From the NCBI RefSeq assembly GCF_012396615.1, contig NZ_JAAXPV010000003.1:62001-126000 (forward strand): 64,000 nucleotides of DNA, written 5' to 3'. This DNA is from Rothia terrae. Lineage in GTDB: Bacteria; Actinomycetota; Actinomycetes; Actinomycetales; Micrococcaceae. Positions 1 to 8,517 of this stretch are shown piece after piece; position 1 is the first letter of the stretch, and the number at the start of each line of letters is the position of its first letter. The translations under genes were made by a program, and so were the position numbers. The notes under the pieces were generated by a model. That model saw nothing but the letters and a program-made list of their open reading frames with translations, did no database searches and was not told the DNA's origin.

Positions 1-644
1 TGGCGCTGCCTACTTTGGTGTTCCGACTTCTAATGAGACCGCGTCCGTTGATGGGGGGGGTGTGGCAGAGCTTCTCTAACGCTAAGACCGTCTACTGGTC
101 GCCGTTTGGCGGCACTCACAGCGTCAAGCTCGGTGGTGAGGCAATCGGTAATAGCTTCCGCACCGCTGGTTACGAACGCGGAGTAGGCTACCCCATTGAG
201 GATGAGACCGCCTACTACTACGGTGCGCGTCAGGTCTTCCAGAAGGCAAATGGTGAGCAGACCCGTTTCTATTGGTCAGCTAATACTGGCTCTCACGCGA
301 TGAATGGTAATGGCGCGATTTTCAACAAGTGGGTTCAGGCAGGTCACGCACCTACGCTGGGCTTCCCTGCAACTGATGAAATCTCTCGTGAAGGCGGCGC
401 TCTTCAGTATTTCCGCGCATCCAACGGACGCGAAACCGGCATCTACTGGTCACCGGCTACCGGTGCTCACACCATGAACTCAAAGGGCGCAATCTACAAC
501 CACTTTGCGCGTACCGGTTACATCGGTAAGTACGGATTTCCGACTACCGATGAGTACACGGATGCTAACGGCGTCACTCACGTGAAGTTCTCGGGTGGTG
601 CCGACATCACGTGGACGGCACGCGGCGGCGTAGTGGTTCGTTAG
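1..644 (+). pseudogene. LGFP-repeat surface/secreted protein, 3' end, frameshifted
   Basis: This is the 3' part of a gene for an LGFP-repeat protein; such repeats are found in actinobacterial cell-wall-associated proteins. Four repeat motifs are visible: FGVPTSNE, VGYPIEDE, LGFPATDE and YGFPTTDE, each about 50 residues apart and separated by YWSP-type segments. The first motif lies in frame 2 (from base 2) and the rest in frame 3. The switch falls exactly in a run of eight G at 53-60; with seven G the two halves would read through as one repeat. The upstream frame otherwise stops at about 71-73. The gene is therefore out of frame as written, by slippage, mutation or sequencing error. The true start lies outside the window. 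Product class is confident; functional state is not. Confidence 0.8.
53..60 (+). repeat. G8 homopolymer at the frameshift
   Basis: Eight consecutive G inside the LGFP repeat gene. A length of seven restores one continuous repeat, so eight is the off state. Such tracts are classic sites of slipped-strand length change and also of base-calling error. Confidence 0.85.
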
Positions 645-652
645 CCCGTTTC

Positions 653-709
653 GTACATCCTTTTCTCTGTGTGCAACGAAAATCGTTGTACACAGAGAAA
701 AGGATGTAC
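653..709 (+). terminator. Long hairpin terminator after the LGFP gene
   Basis: A 27-bp stem (653-679 with 683-709) with one G-U pair and a 3-base AAA loop, starting 8 bases after the LGFP stop codon. The stem is much longer than a standard terminator, as for many hairpins in this window. It carries A/T-rich stretches that give a T-run on either strand. Confidence 0.75.
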
Positions 710-776
710 AAAGCCGTGAGGGAGGACGCGCACCCCCGCGACCACCTGTTCACACTGTGAAATAGATTCTCGCTCA

Positions 777-805
777 TTGGTCGCATCTCTTCAGAAGCGT
801 AGACT
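777..805 (+). promoter_or_regulatory. Candidate ilvD promoter
   Basis: TTGGTC (777-782) and TAGACT (800-805) are separated by 17 bases, and lie 43 bases before the ilvD start. The same -10 hexamer with 17-base spacing precedes the SRP RNA gene. Predicted by eye only. Confidence 0.5.
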
Positions 806-847
806 TTTACACAACACACTTGAAGAGACTTGAAGGGAAGAAAAGCA

Positions 848-2686
848 ATGCCCCACTTGCGTTCACGCACCTCAACTCACGGTCGCAACATGGCTGGCGC
901 TCGCGCCCTGTGGCGTGCAACCGGCATGGGAGATAGCGATTTCGGTAAGCCAATTATTGCTATTGCTAACTCCTTTACCCAGTTTGTGCCCGGCCACGTG
1001 CACCTGAAGAATATGGGCTCGCTGGTCGCATCCGCTATTGAAGAAGCTGGTGGCGTTGCTAAAGAGTTCAACACTATTGCGGTGGATGATGGCATTGCGA
1101 TGGGTCATGACGGCATGCTGTACTCCCTGCCGTCGCGTGATTTGATTGCTGATTCTGTTGAGTACATGGTGAATGCGCACCGTGCGGATGCGCTGGTCTG
1201 CATTTCGAACTGCGACAAGATTACCCCCGGTATGCTGATGGCGGCTATGCGTCTGAATATTCCGGTTATCTTTGTCTCCGGCGGTCCTATGGAGTCCGGC
1301 GAGGGCGTTGAGGGCGTCGTTGAGCACCGCCTTGACCTCGTGGATGCGATGGTGATGGCTGTGGATGATTCGGTGAGCGATAACGACCTGGCTCAGATTG
1401 AGAAGAATGCGTGCCCTACCTGTGGTTCGTGTGCGGGTATGTTCACCGCGAACTCCATGAACTGCCTCAATGAGGCTATCGGTTTGGCTTTGCCCGGTAA
1501 CGGCACCACTTTGGCTACTCAGGTGGCGCGTAAGGATCTCTTTGAGAACGCGGGTAAGCAGATTGTTGAGCTTTGCAAGCGTTACTACGAGCAGGATGAT
1601 GAGTCTGTTCTGCCTCGCAACATTGCGACTAAGGCTGCGTTTGAAAACGCTATGGCGTTGGATGTTGCAATGGGCGGTTCTACCAATACTGTTCTGCATA
1701 TCTTGGCAATTGCTAATGAGGGTGAGGTTGATTTCACTCTGGCTGATATTGACCGTATTTCGCGCAATGTTCCTTGCTTGGCTAAGGTTGCGCCGAACTC
1801 CACTAAGTACCACATTGAGCATGTTCACCGTGCCGGTGGCATCCCCGCAATTTTGGGTGAGCTCAACCGCGCCGGTTTGTTGAACACGAACGTCCACTCG
1901 GTGCATGCTGATTCACTGGATCAGTGGTTGAGCGACTGGGATATTCGTTCTGGCGCTGCCACCGATACCGCTAAGGAGCTTTTCTTGGCTGCTCCTGGCG
2001 GCGTTCGCACCACGCAGGCTTTCTCAACCGCTAACAAGTACGAGTCCCATGAGACCGATGCTGAAAACGGTTGCATTCGCGCGGTAAAGCATGCTTACAC
2101 CAAGGACGGTGGCTTGGCGGTTCTTTACGGCAATATTGCTGAGGACGGCGCTGTTATTAAGAGTGCGGGTATTGATGAGGAGCTCTTCCACTTTGTGGGT
2201 AAGGCATATGTGGTGGAGTCGCAGGACGAGGCTGTACACGAGATTCTGTCTAAGAACGTAAAGGAAGGCGACATTGTCGTCATTCAGTACGAGGGGCCCA
2301 AGGGCGGCCCGGGTATGCAGGAGATGCTCTACCCGACGTCCTACCTCAAGGGTCTTGGGCTGGGTAAGAAGTGCGCGCTTATTACCGACGGACGTTTCTC
2401 GGGCGGTACCTCGGGTATTTCTATTGGTCATATTTCACCGGAGGCTGCCGCTGGTGGCGCTATTGGTTTGGTGGAGCACGGCGATGAGATTGAGATTGAC
2501 GTGCATAACCGCATCCTGCGCGTGAATGTTTCTGATGCTGAGTTGGCTGAACGACGCGCGAAGAAGGGCGATGCGCCGTGGAAGCCCACCAAGCCGCGCG
2601 AGCGTGAGGTGTCGAAGGCTTTGCGTGCTTATGCTTCTATGGTGACTAGCGCTGACAAGGGCGGCGTGCGCGTTGTTCCGGAGTAA
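848..2686 (+). CDS. ilvD: Dihydroxy-acid dehydratase
   Basis: Dehydrates 2,3-dihydroxy acids to 2-oxo acids in isoleucine, valine and pantothenate synthesis (cytosolic Fe-S enzyme). The 612-residue protein matches the family length and begins like other IlvD proteins, with [18 protein letters not shown] near the N terminus. The cluster-binding cysteines appear in [10 protein letters not shown] and in [19 protein letters not shown]. The ATG at 848 is chosen over the upstream in-frame ATG at 830 because it follows a GAAGGGA Shine-Dalgarno-like stretch and gives the usual N terminus. The gene stands alone, between two strong hairpins, so it is probably monocistronic. No other ilv gene is nearby. 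Confidence 0.97.
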   Translation: MPHLRSRTSTHGRNMAGARALWRATGMGDSDFGKPIIAIANSFTQFVPGHVHLKNMGSLVASAIEEAGGVAKEFNTIAVDDGIAMGHDGMLYSLPSRDLIADSVEYMVNAHRADALVCISNCDKITPGMLMAAMRLNIPVIFVSGGPMESGEGVEGVVEHRLDLVDAMVMAVDDSVSDNDLAQIEKNACPTCGSCAGMFTANSMNCLNEAIGLALPGNGTTLATQVARKDLFENAGKQIVELCKRYYEQDDESVLPRNIATKAAFENAMALDVAMGGSTNTVLHILAIANEGEVDFTLADIDRISRNVPCLAKVAPNSTKYHIEHVHRAGGIPAILGELNRAGLLNTNVHSVHADSLDQWLSDWDIRSGAATDTAKELFLAAPGGVRTTQAFSTANKYESHETDAENGCIRAVKHAYTKDGGLAVLYGNIAEDGAVIKSAGIDEELFHFVGKAYVVESQDEAVHEILSKNVKEGDIVVIQYEGPKGGPGMQEMLYPTSYLKGLGLGKKCALITDGRFSGGTSGISIGHISPEAAAGGAIGLVEHGDEIEIDVHNRILRVNVSDAELAERRAKKGDAPWKPTKPREREVSKALRAYASMVTSADKGGVRVVPE

Positions 2687-2704
2687 AAATGATGTAGTTT
2701 GCGT

Positions 2705-2747
2705 ATAACAATTGGTCCCGGGTTTTACACCCGGGACCAATTGTTAT
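2705..2747 (+). terminator. Hairpin terminator, probably bidirectional
   Basis: Stem of about 18-19 bp (2705-2723 with 2729-2747) with a short loop, between the converging ends of ilvD and the minus-strand monooxygenase gene. Confidence 0.8.
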
Positions 2748-2759
2748 CTATGGAAAAGT

Positions 2760-3041
2760 TTAGAAGGTGTAGATTTCTACATCCAGTGGTGCTGCCAAGT
2801 GCTTTTCCCATGCTGCTACCGCACCGGTGAAGTGGGAGGTTTGCATATGCTGATCTAGAGCTTTTTGATCTTCCCATCGCTCGATAAAAGCAAAAGAAGT
2901 TTCGGAGTCTGCAAGCTTGCCAAAATCATAACTGATGTTGGTGGTTTCTTGACGGCTTGCTTCTACCAGTTCCTGAGCAATAGCGATGAATTCTTGGATA
3001 TTATCGGGCTTGACCTCAACAGCGGCGCGTACACCAATCAT
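2760..3041 (-). CDS. Antibiotic biosynthesis monooxygenase (YgiN-like) family protein
   Basis: A 93-residue single-domain protein with the dimeric alpha+beta barrel pattern of the ABM/quinol monooxygenase family: an N-terminal strand (IGVRAAVEVKPD), a helix rich in Ala/Glu, and the typical segment SFAFIERWEDQKALDQHMQTSHF. Members act on quinols or small aromatic compounds without cofactors, but the substrate here cannot be read. The start ATG at 3041 follows AAAAGGAGAA on the minus strand. It converges on ilvD and shares its terminator. Family confident, reaction not. Confidence 0.85.
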   Translation of the reverse strand: MIGVRAAVEVKPDNIQEFIAIAQELVEASRQETTNISYDFGKLADSETSFAFIERWEDQKALDQHMQTSHFTGAVAAWEKHLAAPLDVEIYTF

Positions 3042-3168
3042 GGTGTTCTCCTTTTAAAAGATGAGTGGTTTGGTCTTTTCAACATAACATTAGTTTTCAG
3101 TTGCTCCTCTCACAGTAATATTTTGTCCCCAGAACAGCTGAGCTCATTGCGTTAACCTTCCGTTCATA

Positions 3169-3194
3169 GATATAAAAGATATAAAGGATATAAA
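3169..3194 (+). repeat. Three tandem 9-bp repeats GATATAAA(A/G/C)
   Basis: GATATAAA occurs at 3169, 3178 and 3187, an exact 9-base period, about 45 bases before the AAA ATPase gene. Iterated A/T-rich repeats here could be an operator or part of the promoter. No -35/-10 pair is clear. Confidence 0.7.
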
Positions 3195-3236
3195 CGTAAA
3201 GCTTCATAGCGCAGTCATCAGAGAGAGGAAAAGAGC

Positions 3237-4277
3237 ATGTTAACGTCTATGTCAGCGGCGCAAGCGGCTGAGCGCTCGAGCGAACTTGCAATCTTTACCT
3301 CTCGCATGACGGGTGAAAACCGCCTGCCTCTTGTTATCACAGGACCCGCTGGGTTCGGTAAAACCACCGTGGTCACCGCGTTTGAAGATTTAGCACGCAC
3401 TCATAATTGGCGCGTTATTTCAGAAACCGCCAGCAAAGGCGCTTACTCTCGTCTTACCGGCACATATTTGCCGGCGCTATGGGATTCTTTGCAAGATTCA
3501 TCCGGTAGCTCTTCTGAGAAAAACTTTGAAACTCTATGTCTGACAGAGCAACTTGAGATGCTGTTGGACGCCCTTGAAGAGCTAGGCGCTGGCCTGCTCA
3601 TCACCTTTGACGACTTTCAAAAATCCAGCGTGAAAGAACTCAAAGAGCTCTTTGTTTTTGCGGAAAAAACCAGAGAAACCAACCAGCCCTTGCAGATTGT
3701 GGTGGCGGGGCGTCCTACCGATATGCGCGATGTTCTTGCGCAGTCCAAGGCGTCCTACCTGAACGCGGGGGAGCGCGTAGATCTTTGCTCCTTCAACCGT
3801 GAGCAGACCGAAGCGGCTTTCAAAGAAGCATACGTGAGGTCAAACCGTGATCTTGCTAGCGATGCGTTGGCGATGATGTGCGCAGTCACCAAGGGGCATC
3901 CACATATGGTGCGTTTACTCTCGAAATTCCTGCTGGATTCCTGCGTGCACCCGCCCACCGAACATGAGATTGAGCAAGGAGCTAAGGCTGCCACAGAGGT
4001 TCTAGACTCTACAGTATTTGAGCCGATGCTCGCCGAATTCTCTGCCGGTGACCGCGCTTTCTTGGAAGCTATGTCGGTGGATGACGGGCCGTCCAAAATG
4101 AGCGATATCGCAGCTCGTCTGGGCAAAAATCCGCAGTATACCGGGGTCTATCGTAACCGCCTGGTTGAAGCGCACATTATTCGCGCGGCATCCTACGGCA
4201 AAGTCACCTTTGCGATTCCTCACTTGCGCGAGTATTTGCGTAGAAAAGCTGAGCAACCCTCAGACTTTAATTTTTAA
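3237..4277 (+). CDS. AAA/STAND-type ATPase with C-terminal winged-helix region
   Basis: A 346-residue P-loop ATPase. Walker A is GPAGFGKTT at residues 36-44, and Walker B is LLITFDD around 120-126, in an ORC/Cdc6-like or STAND-like arrangement. A later segment, VAGRPTD, is in the position of a sensor strand. The last 90 residues look helical with a winged-helix style run (KMSDIAARLGKNPQYTGVYR). There is no nuclease or membrane segment. It is followed 46 bases later by the RNase H-fold gene on the same strand, so the two are probably co-transcribed. The start follows AGAGAGGAAA. The ATPase class is clear; the biological role is unknown to me. Confidence 0.85.
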   Translation: MLTSMSAAQAAERSSELAIFTSRMTGENRLPLVITGPAGFGKTTVVTAFEDLARTHNWRVISETASKGAYSRLTGTYLPALWDSLQDSSGSSSEKNFETLCLTEQLEMLLDALEELGAGLLITFDDFQKSSVKELKELFVFAEKTRETNQPLQIVVAGRPTDMRDVLAQSKASYLNAGERVDLCSFNREQTEAAFKEAYVRSNRDLASDALAMMCAVTKGHPHMVRLLSKFLLDSCVHPPTEHEIEQGAKAATEVLDSTVFEPMLAEFSAGDRAFLEAMSVDDGPSKMSDIAARLGKNPQYTGVYRNRLVEAHIIRAASYGKVTFAIPHLREYLRRKAEQPSDFNF

Positions 4278-4323
4278 AAGATTTAAAACAGAAAAACAAC
4301 ATCAACATTTGGAGGTGAAAAGA

Positions 4324-5520
4324 ATGGGTATAACACCGGCAAGTATCAAAAAGATAGAGCTGACATGGGAACCGCCTGACTACACGTCGTCCTATCCTGC
4401 GGGTTACACGCAAGAGGGCGTTGCTGTTATTGCGATTATGATGCACACGCATCAATCAAAAGGGATGTGTTACACGGGATTATCAGCGATGCTCTACGTG
4501 TCGCGTGAAAACGGTGATCGCGAGATTTTAGCGTGCGGACCAATTACAGAGGGCCGAACGCACTCAATGTTGGATTCGTGCGATGATGTGCACGTTGCCA
4601 TGATTGGCCGCACTATTTTGCGGGCGTGGGAGCAGATTCCGCAGCAGTACAAAAAGAATCTGGTGACGGTGGTAGCTGACAAACACTACCTCAAATTGCT
4701 GTTTCGTCAGTTCCCGCATTTGAAAGAAATTCTTGAGTACAGGGCGCTTGAGAAAATTCTCAACCCTTACGAGTCTCATTCACTGGGCGAGATTCACGTG
4801 AAGGTTCTGCGCTCTGAGGCCGGTGAGGTTGTTCCTTACCACCTTGAAGAAGCATCGCGTCTTGCTCATGAACAGATGGAGCGCAACCTTGCGCAGCGTC
4901 CTTTAGAGAAACTTGAAGAGTACAGGGTTTTTACGGATTGTTCGTTCCGTTCGACAAACAATAAGCGGTACTCCAAGGGCGGACGCATGGGTATCGGAGG
5001 CGTGAGTGAGGACGGCTTTTACTTTCACTCGCACTACGATGCCACCAACATTATGACCGGTGAGCTGACTGCCATGTTGGCTGCTTTCAACATTTTCTAC
5101 CACGGTGGCCGTCAGCTGATTATTCATACTGACTCTCTGGGTGCTCTCACTTTTGTGCTACGTCTGGCGCATAATCGCTGGTCTTTTGAGCACTGGGTTA
5201 AAGAGGGTGTGCAGAACCCGCAGGTCATTCAAGAAATGACCGATTTGACCACCGCTATTCGCGAACGACGCGTGCTGGTCAAGCACGTGCCGGGGCATAC
5301 CGGTCACGGTCTGCAGGAATCTAGCGACTCGGTGTCTAAGATGCACCGGCACTTTCCGGGGCAGATTGTTGAAAAGTGCGATATGGCTGAGTTCAATCGC
5401 CGATGCGAGTCAATTATCACCGCGTTGTCGGGATGCAAAAAGGCTGTGCGTCTGATGTGCCCCGACTGGCTGCAGATTCGCCCCTCGGTGGTGCACGCCC
5501 GCAACCGGTTGTGGAAGTAA
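4324..5520 (+). CDS. RNase H-fold protein with intact acidic catalytic set
   Basis: A 398-residue protein. Its C-terminal half carries a type 1 RNase H signature: FTDCSF (D205), TGELTAML (E247), IIHTDSLGAL (D270) and a final ESSDSVSKM (D335) after a HVPGHTGHG segment. All four acidic residues are present, so nuclease activity is plausible. The first 200 residues are unassigned; VTVVADKHYLKLL near 114-126 resembles an RNase H strand-helix unit, hinting at a degenerate second copy (inference). The ATG at 4324 is chosen because it follows TTGGAGGTGAAAAG; the frame is open further upstream but would overlap the ATPase gene. Probably an operon with that ATPase. It is not a standard housekeeping RNase HI (about 150 residues). 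Confidence 0.8.
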   Translation: MGITPASIKKIELTWEPPDYTSSYPAGYTQEGVAVIAIMMHTHQSKGMCYTGLSAMLYVSRENGDREILACGPITEGRTHSMLDSCDDVHVAMIGRTILRAWEQIPQQYKKNLVTVVADKHYLKLLFRQFPHLKEILEYRALEKILNPYESHSLGEIHVKVLRSEAGEVVPYHLEEASRLAHEQMERNLAQRPLEKLEEYRVFTDCSFRSTNNKRYSKGGRMGIGGVSEDGFYFHSHYDATNIMTGELTAMLAAFNIFYHGGRQLIIHTDSLGALTFVLRLAHNRWSFEHWVKEGVQNPQVIQEMTDLTTAIRERRVLVKHVPGHTGHGLQESSDSVSKMHRHFPGQIVEKCDMAEFNRRCESIITALSGCKKAVRLMCPDWLQIRPSVVHARNRLWK

Positions 5521-5537
5521 AAACACTTACTCTACTG

Positions 5538-5576
5538 AAAAGATCTCCTCGCCTCTTGAGGACGGGGAGATCTTTT
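5538..5576 (+). terminator. Rho-independent terminator of the ATPase/RNase H operon
   Basis: An 11-bp stem AAAAGATCTCC (5538-5548) pairs with GGAGATCTTTT (5566-5576), with a 17-base loop containing a smaller hairpin and a T-run at the 3' end. Confidence 0.85.
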
Positions 5577-5651
5577 GTTGTGAACATCCAGCATCCACCC
5601 AGATAACCGCTCATATTAAGTGATATAGCACTCAATAAGTGGAGAGATGGC

Positions 5652-5663
5652 TTACTTAAGTAA
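5652..5663 (+). promoter_or_regulatory. 12-bp perfect palindrome TTACTTAAGTAA
   Basis: A perfect palindrome 80 bases before the MFS start, close to another small inverted repeat (AGTG...CACT around 5620-5633). It could be an operator for the transporter gene. Position and symmetry are the only evidence. Confidence 0.4.
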
Positions 5664-5742
5664 CGAACTTGTTTGGTTTTAGAGGCTCCACCCCGCGCAC
5701 CATGCGTTACCGTAGCTCTGTACTTGACCAGAAAGTTCACTT

Positions 5743-7272
5743 ATGAATACTCCAGAACAGATTCACCAGTCCGTCCCCCTTCTCAAAGAAGAAGACGTGC
5801 TGGTTGTCGACCAAAAAGAAATGAAGAAGGCTCTGCGAGCTACCATCTTGGGTAACTTCATGGAGTGGTTCGACATAGGCGTCTACGCATACCTTTCCGC
5901 TTCAATCACCGCTGTCTTCTTCCCCTTCGGTGAGCCCTGGAACCAGCTAGCGTTCTTCGGTGCGCTGGCCGCGACCTTCATCGTGCGTCCTATCGGCGGT
6001 CTCATTCTCGGGCCGCTGGGCGACAAGCTCGGACGACGCAAGGTACTCGCATTCACCATCATCATGATGGCGCTGGGCACCTTCCTCATCGGTTGCATCC
6101 CCTCCTACGACAGCTGGGGCATGTGGGCACCCATCACCTTGATCCTGCTCAAGTTCGTTCAGGGCTTCTCAACCGGTGGCGAATACGCAGGTGCAGCAAC
6201 CTTCATCGCAGAATACTCAGCAGACCGCCGACGCGGCTTCTGGGCGTCCTTCCTGGACATGGGCTCATACATCGGCTTCGCTTTCGCAGCTGCCCTAGCA
6301 ACCGGGGTTGAACTCTTGCTCACCGACGAACAGATGATCTCATTTGGCTGGCGTATCTGCTTCTGGGTTGCTCTGCCCCTCGGTATCATCGGCGTTATCA
6401 TGCGCTCGCACATCAAGGAATCAGCAACCTTCGAAGCGCAGCAGGAAGCCGCTAAAGACGAAGAAGAAAAAGGTATGGGCGCAACCCTTATCGAAATCTT
6501 CAAGAAGTACTGGCCCCAGCTTCTCACCGGTGCTGCTCTGGTGATGTGTGCACAGGTTATCGGCTACGCGCTGACCACCTTCATGCCCACCTACCTCACC
6601 GAGAACCTGGGCTACGACACCCTGCACGGTAACGCCCTGCTCATTCCGGTACTGCTGATTGTGGCGGCTGGCCTGCCCATCTTCGGTCACTTCTCAGACA
6701 AGATCGGCCGCAAGCCGATTCTGATTGCCGGCGCTATCATCAGCATCTTCCTGGCAATCCCGTCCTTCTACCTCATGATGAACGGCGGCGTCTGGATGAC
6801 CTTCTTCGGCCTGCTGATTATGGGCTTCATGCTCATGTTCCAGGCAGCTATCCAGCCCTCAGCACTGCCCTCACTCTTTGCAACCGAAAACCGCTACGCA
6901 GCAATGGGTATCATGTTCAACATCGCTGTTGCGTTGCTCGGCTCAACCACCGGTTCAGTCATTACCGTTCTTGAATCATGGTGGAAGACCGACTATGCCG
7001 GCGCCTACTACATCATGATTGCCTGCGTTGTTGGCCTGATCGGTATGTTCTTCTTGCGTGAATCAGCAGGACGCAACCTGCTCGGCTCAATGCCCACCGT
7101 TGAATCACACGAAGAAGTACAGGAACTGGTTGAAACCCAGCTTGAAAACGACAAGCTCGACACCTCAACCATGCCCATTCCCGTTGTTCGCATCGAGAAG
7201 GCAGAAGCACAACTCGCATCCGAAAACGGTACTGCAACTTCTGCTGCAGAAGGTTCACAGCGCGTAGAATAA
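5743..7272 (+). CDS. MFS transporter, metabolite:H+ symporter (ProP-like) family
   Basis: A 509-residue inner-membrane transporter of the major facilitator superfamily. It shows the MHS-family features: N-terminal NFMEWFDIGVYAYL, a loop 2-3 GDKLGRRKVL, FVQGFSTGGEYAGA in helix 4, and a repeat of the loop motif as GHFSDKIGRKPIL in the second half. Twelve hydrophobic segments can be followed. The family includes proline/betaine (ProP), citrate and alpha-ketoglutarate carriers; the substrate is not determinable here. The C terminus has an acidic, Glu-rich tail of about 70 residues. The ATG at 5743 has only a weak ribosome binding site. Flanking hairpins suggest a single-gene unit. Confidence 0.9.
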   Translation: MNTPEQIHQSVPLLKEEDVLVVDQKEMKKALRATILGNFMEWFDIGVYAYLSASITAVFFPFGEPWNQLAFFGALAATFIVRPIGGLILGPLGDKLGRRKVLAFTIIMMALGTFLIGCIPSYDSWGMWAPITLILLKFVQGFSTGGEYAGAATFIAEYSADRRRGFWASFLDMGSYIGFAFAAALATGVELLLTDEQMISFGWRICFWVALPLGIIGVIMRSHIKESATFEAQQEAAKDEEEKGMGATLIEIFKKYWPQLLTGAALVMCAQVIGYALTTFMPTYLTENLGYDTLHGNALLIPVLLIVAAGLPIFGHFSDKIGRKPILIAGAIISIFLAIPSFYLMMNGGVWMTFFGLLIMGFMLMFQAAIQPSALPSLFATENRYAAMGIMFNIAVALLGSTTGSVITVLESWWKTDYAGAYYIMIACVVGLIGMFFLRESAGRNLLGSMPTVESHEEVQELVETQLENDKLDTSTMPIPVVRIEKAEAQLASENGTATSAAEGSQRVE

Positions 7273-7300
7273 ACTGCCTGAACCTTCGCGAAGAAACATG

Positions 7301-7342
7301 AAGGACGCCGGCGCTCAGCAACTGCTGGGCATCGGCGTCCTT
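7301..7342 (+). terminator. Terminator after the MFS gene, with inverted GGACGC pair
   Basis: AAGGACGCCG (7301-7310) pairs with CGGCGTCCTT (7333-7342), with an inner stem GCTCAGCA/TGCTGGGC. The arms contain GGACGC and GCGTCC as an inverted pair. Confidence 0.85.
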
Positions 7343-7365
7343 GCGTTTAAAGAAGAGGAAAGCGA

Positions 7366-7470
7366 GTAGGACGATGCGGCCGTCAGCTGGCATTGGGGTT
7401 GGCATGAATCGCAGGTGTGAGCGTCAGCGAACCCTGCGAGAGGGACTGCCGGCGGGTCGTAGCGTCCTAC
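7366..7470 (-). repeat. Dispersed palindromic element, family C copy 1 (inverted orientation)
   Basis: The segment from about 7384 to 7452, read on the minus strand, matches the 60-base internal region of the elements at 13625-13725 and 59000-59092 (shared pieces AGCTGGCAT-GGGG-TGGC-TGAATC and GAG-GGGACTGC-GGC). The outer arms GTAGGACG/CGTCCTAC pair but the rest of the stem is degenerate. It fills most of the gap between the MFS and DedA genes; a further small hairpin sits at about 7485-7532. Confidence 0.6.
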
Positions 7471-7551
7471 AAGCATCCGTTTGCTGGCGACTGCGATCGG
7501 CTATCGAGCGCGCCTATCGCAGCTGAGCGTCGCATCCTTGGACTCAGTGTT

Positions 7552-8187
7552 TTACAGCGCCGGCTTGCCCTGCTTTTTGCGCTTGCGCTGGCGACGAATC
7601 AAGAAGAAAAGTAGCGCCGCAACTGCAAGGCCCAGAACAATTTTGACGATCAGGGAGTATTCATCGATGACGACTCCTACCTGCTCCCAATTTTCGCCCA
7701 GCACAAAACCGAGGTAGATAAGTACGGCGTTCCACAGGGCAGAACCTGCCAGCGAGAACAGGCCAAAGGTCACAAGATTCATGCGGTCGATGCCTGCTGG
7801 AATCGAGATGAGTGAGCGCACACCGGGCAGTAGGCGTCCAAAGAAAATGGACCATTGACCGTATTTATCGAACCATGCGAGGGACTTATCAACGTCCTCG
7901 GGCTCAACTAGCCACATCCATTCGGCGACGCGGCGCAGACGTTGCGCGCCGATGGCGGCACCAATGTAGTAGAGCACGTAGGCACCGGCTACTGAGCCTA
8001 CTGTTGCCCAGATAAAGGCGGCCCACACGTTAATGGTGCCAACGGATGCGGTAAAGCCAGCGAGCGGCAGAACAACTTCGGATGGGATCGGCGGGAAGAC
8101 GTTCTCAAGGAAGATGGCGATGCCCACGCCGGGCGCGCCGAGGGTTTCCATGAGAGAGATGATCCAGTTGACGATCGAATCGAACAT
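7552..8187 (-). CDS. DedA family membrane protein
   Basis: A 211-residue polytopic membrane protein of the DedA/SNARE-associated family. It carries the hallmark ENVFPPIPSE near the N terminus and the conserved GRLLPGVRSLISIPAG motif in the middle, with the arginines needed in studied family members. Members are thought to flip polyprenyl phosphate or phosphatidylethanolamine and affect membrane potential and envelope integrity. The C terminus is a basic tail (RRQRKRKKQGK). The length is typical. It is monocistronic, converging on the MFS gene. Confidence 0.93.
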   Translation of the reverse strand: MFDSIVNWIISLMETLGAPGVGIAIFLENVFPPIPSEVVLPLAGFTASVGTINVWAAFIWATVGSVAGAYVLYYIGAAIGAQRLRRVAEWMWLVEPEDVDKSLAWFDKYGQWSIFFGRLLPGVRSLISIPAGIDRMNLVTFGLFSLAGSALWNAVLIYLGFVLGENWEQVGVVIDEYSLIVKIVLGLAVAALLFFLIRRQRKRKKQGKPAL

Positions 8188-8328
8188 TGAGGCCTTTCAA
8201 AATTTTTGTGGTTCTCACTATTCTCAGCGAACTTACTGTATTGCGCTACAGAACTTGCTCCGTGTCACCTGTGAAACTGACCTCTTGTAAAAGTTTTAGG
8301 CGGGACTGTCAAAAAACATACTGAGTGT

Positions 8329-8389
8329 CACTTTCCGTGGATTTGCGCTGTAATTTTCGGATTTTTTCAGCGCCAATCCACGGAAAGTG
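8329..8389 (+). repeat. Dispersed palindromic element, family A copy 1
   Basis: A 22-bp stem (8329-8350 with 8368-8389, one mismatch) built on CACTTTCCGTGGATTTGCGC, with an A/T-rich 17-base loop. The same sequence recurs at 21593-21653 and 22121-22179. It lies between divergent genes, so it is not simply a terminator here. The rest of the 330-base gap holds no gene I can support. Confidence 0.85.
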
Positions 8390-8517
8390 AGAGGGCAGGA
8401 CGCGTGCCGCCACCCGCGTCCGTCATATTTCGAAACCTGGGTCACAGTTGTTTACCTGCGCCGCCTTCACCCACTATGGACAGTGAAAAGTTCTACCCTG
8501 ATTAAAGGAGCACTGAG

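Noticed and set aside
872-1906. A 344-codon open frame on the minus strand of ilvD
   Set aside because: It is fully antisense to a certain gene, has His/Arg/Ser-rich composition typical of frame shadows, and shows no ribosome site.
8390-8517. A SAM or other methionine-related riboswitch upstream of metY
   Set aside because: The leader is short and lacks the conserved stems and loops of the SAM classes that I know.
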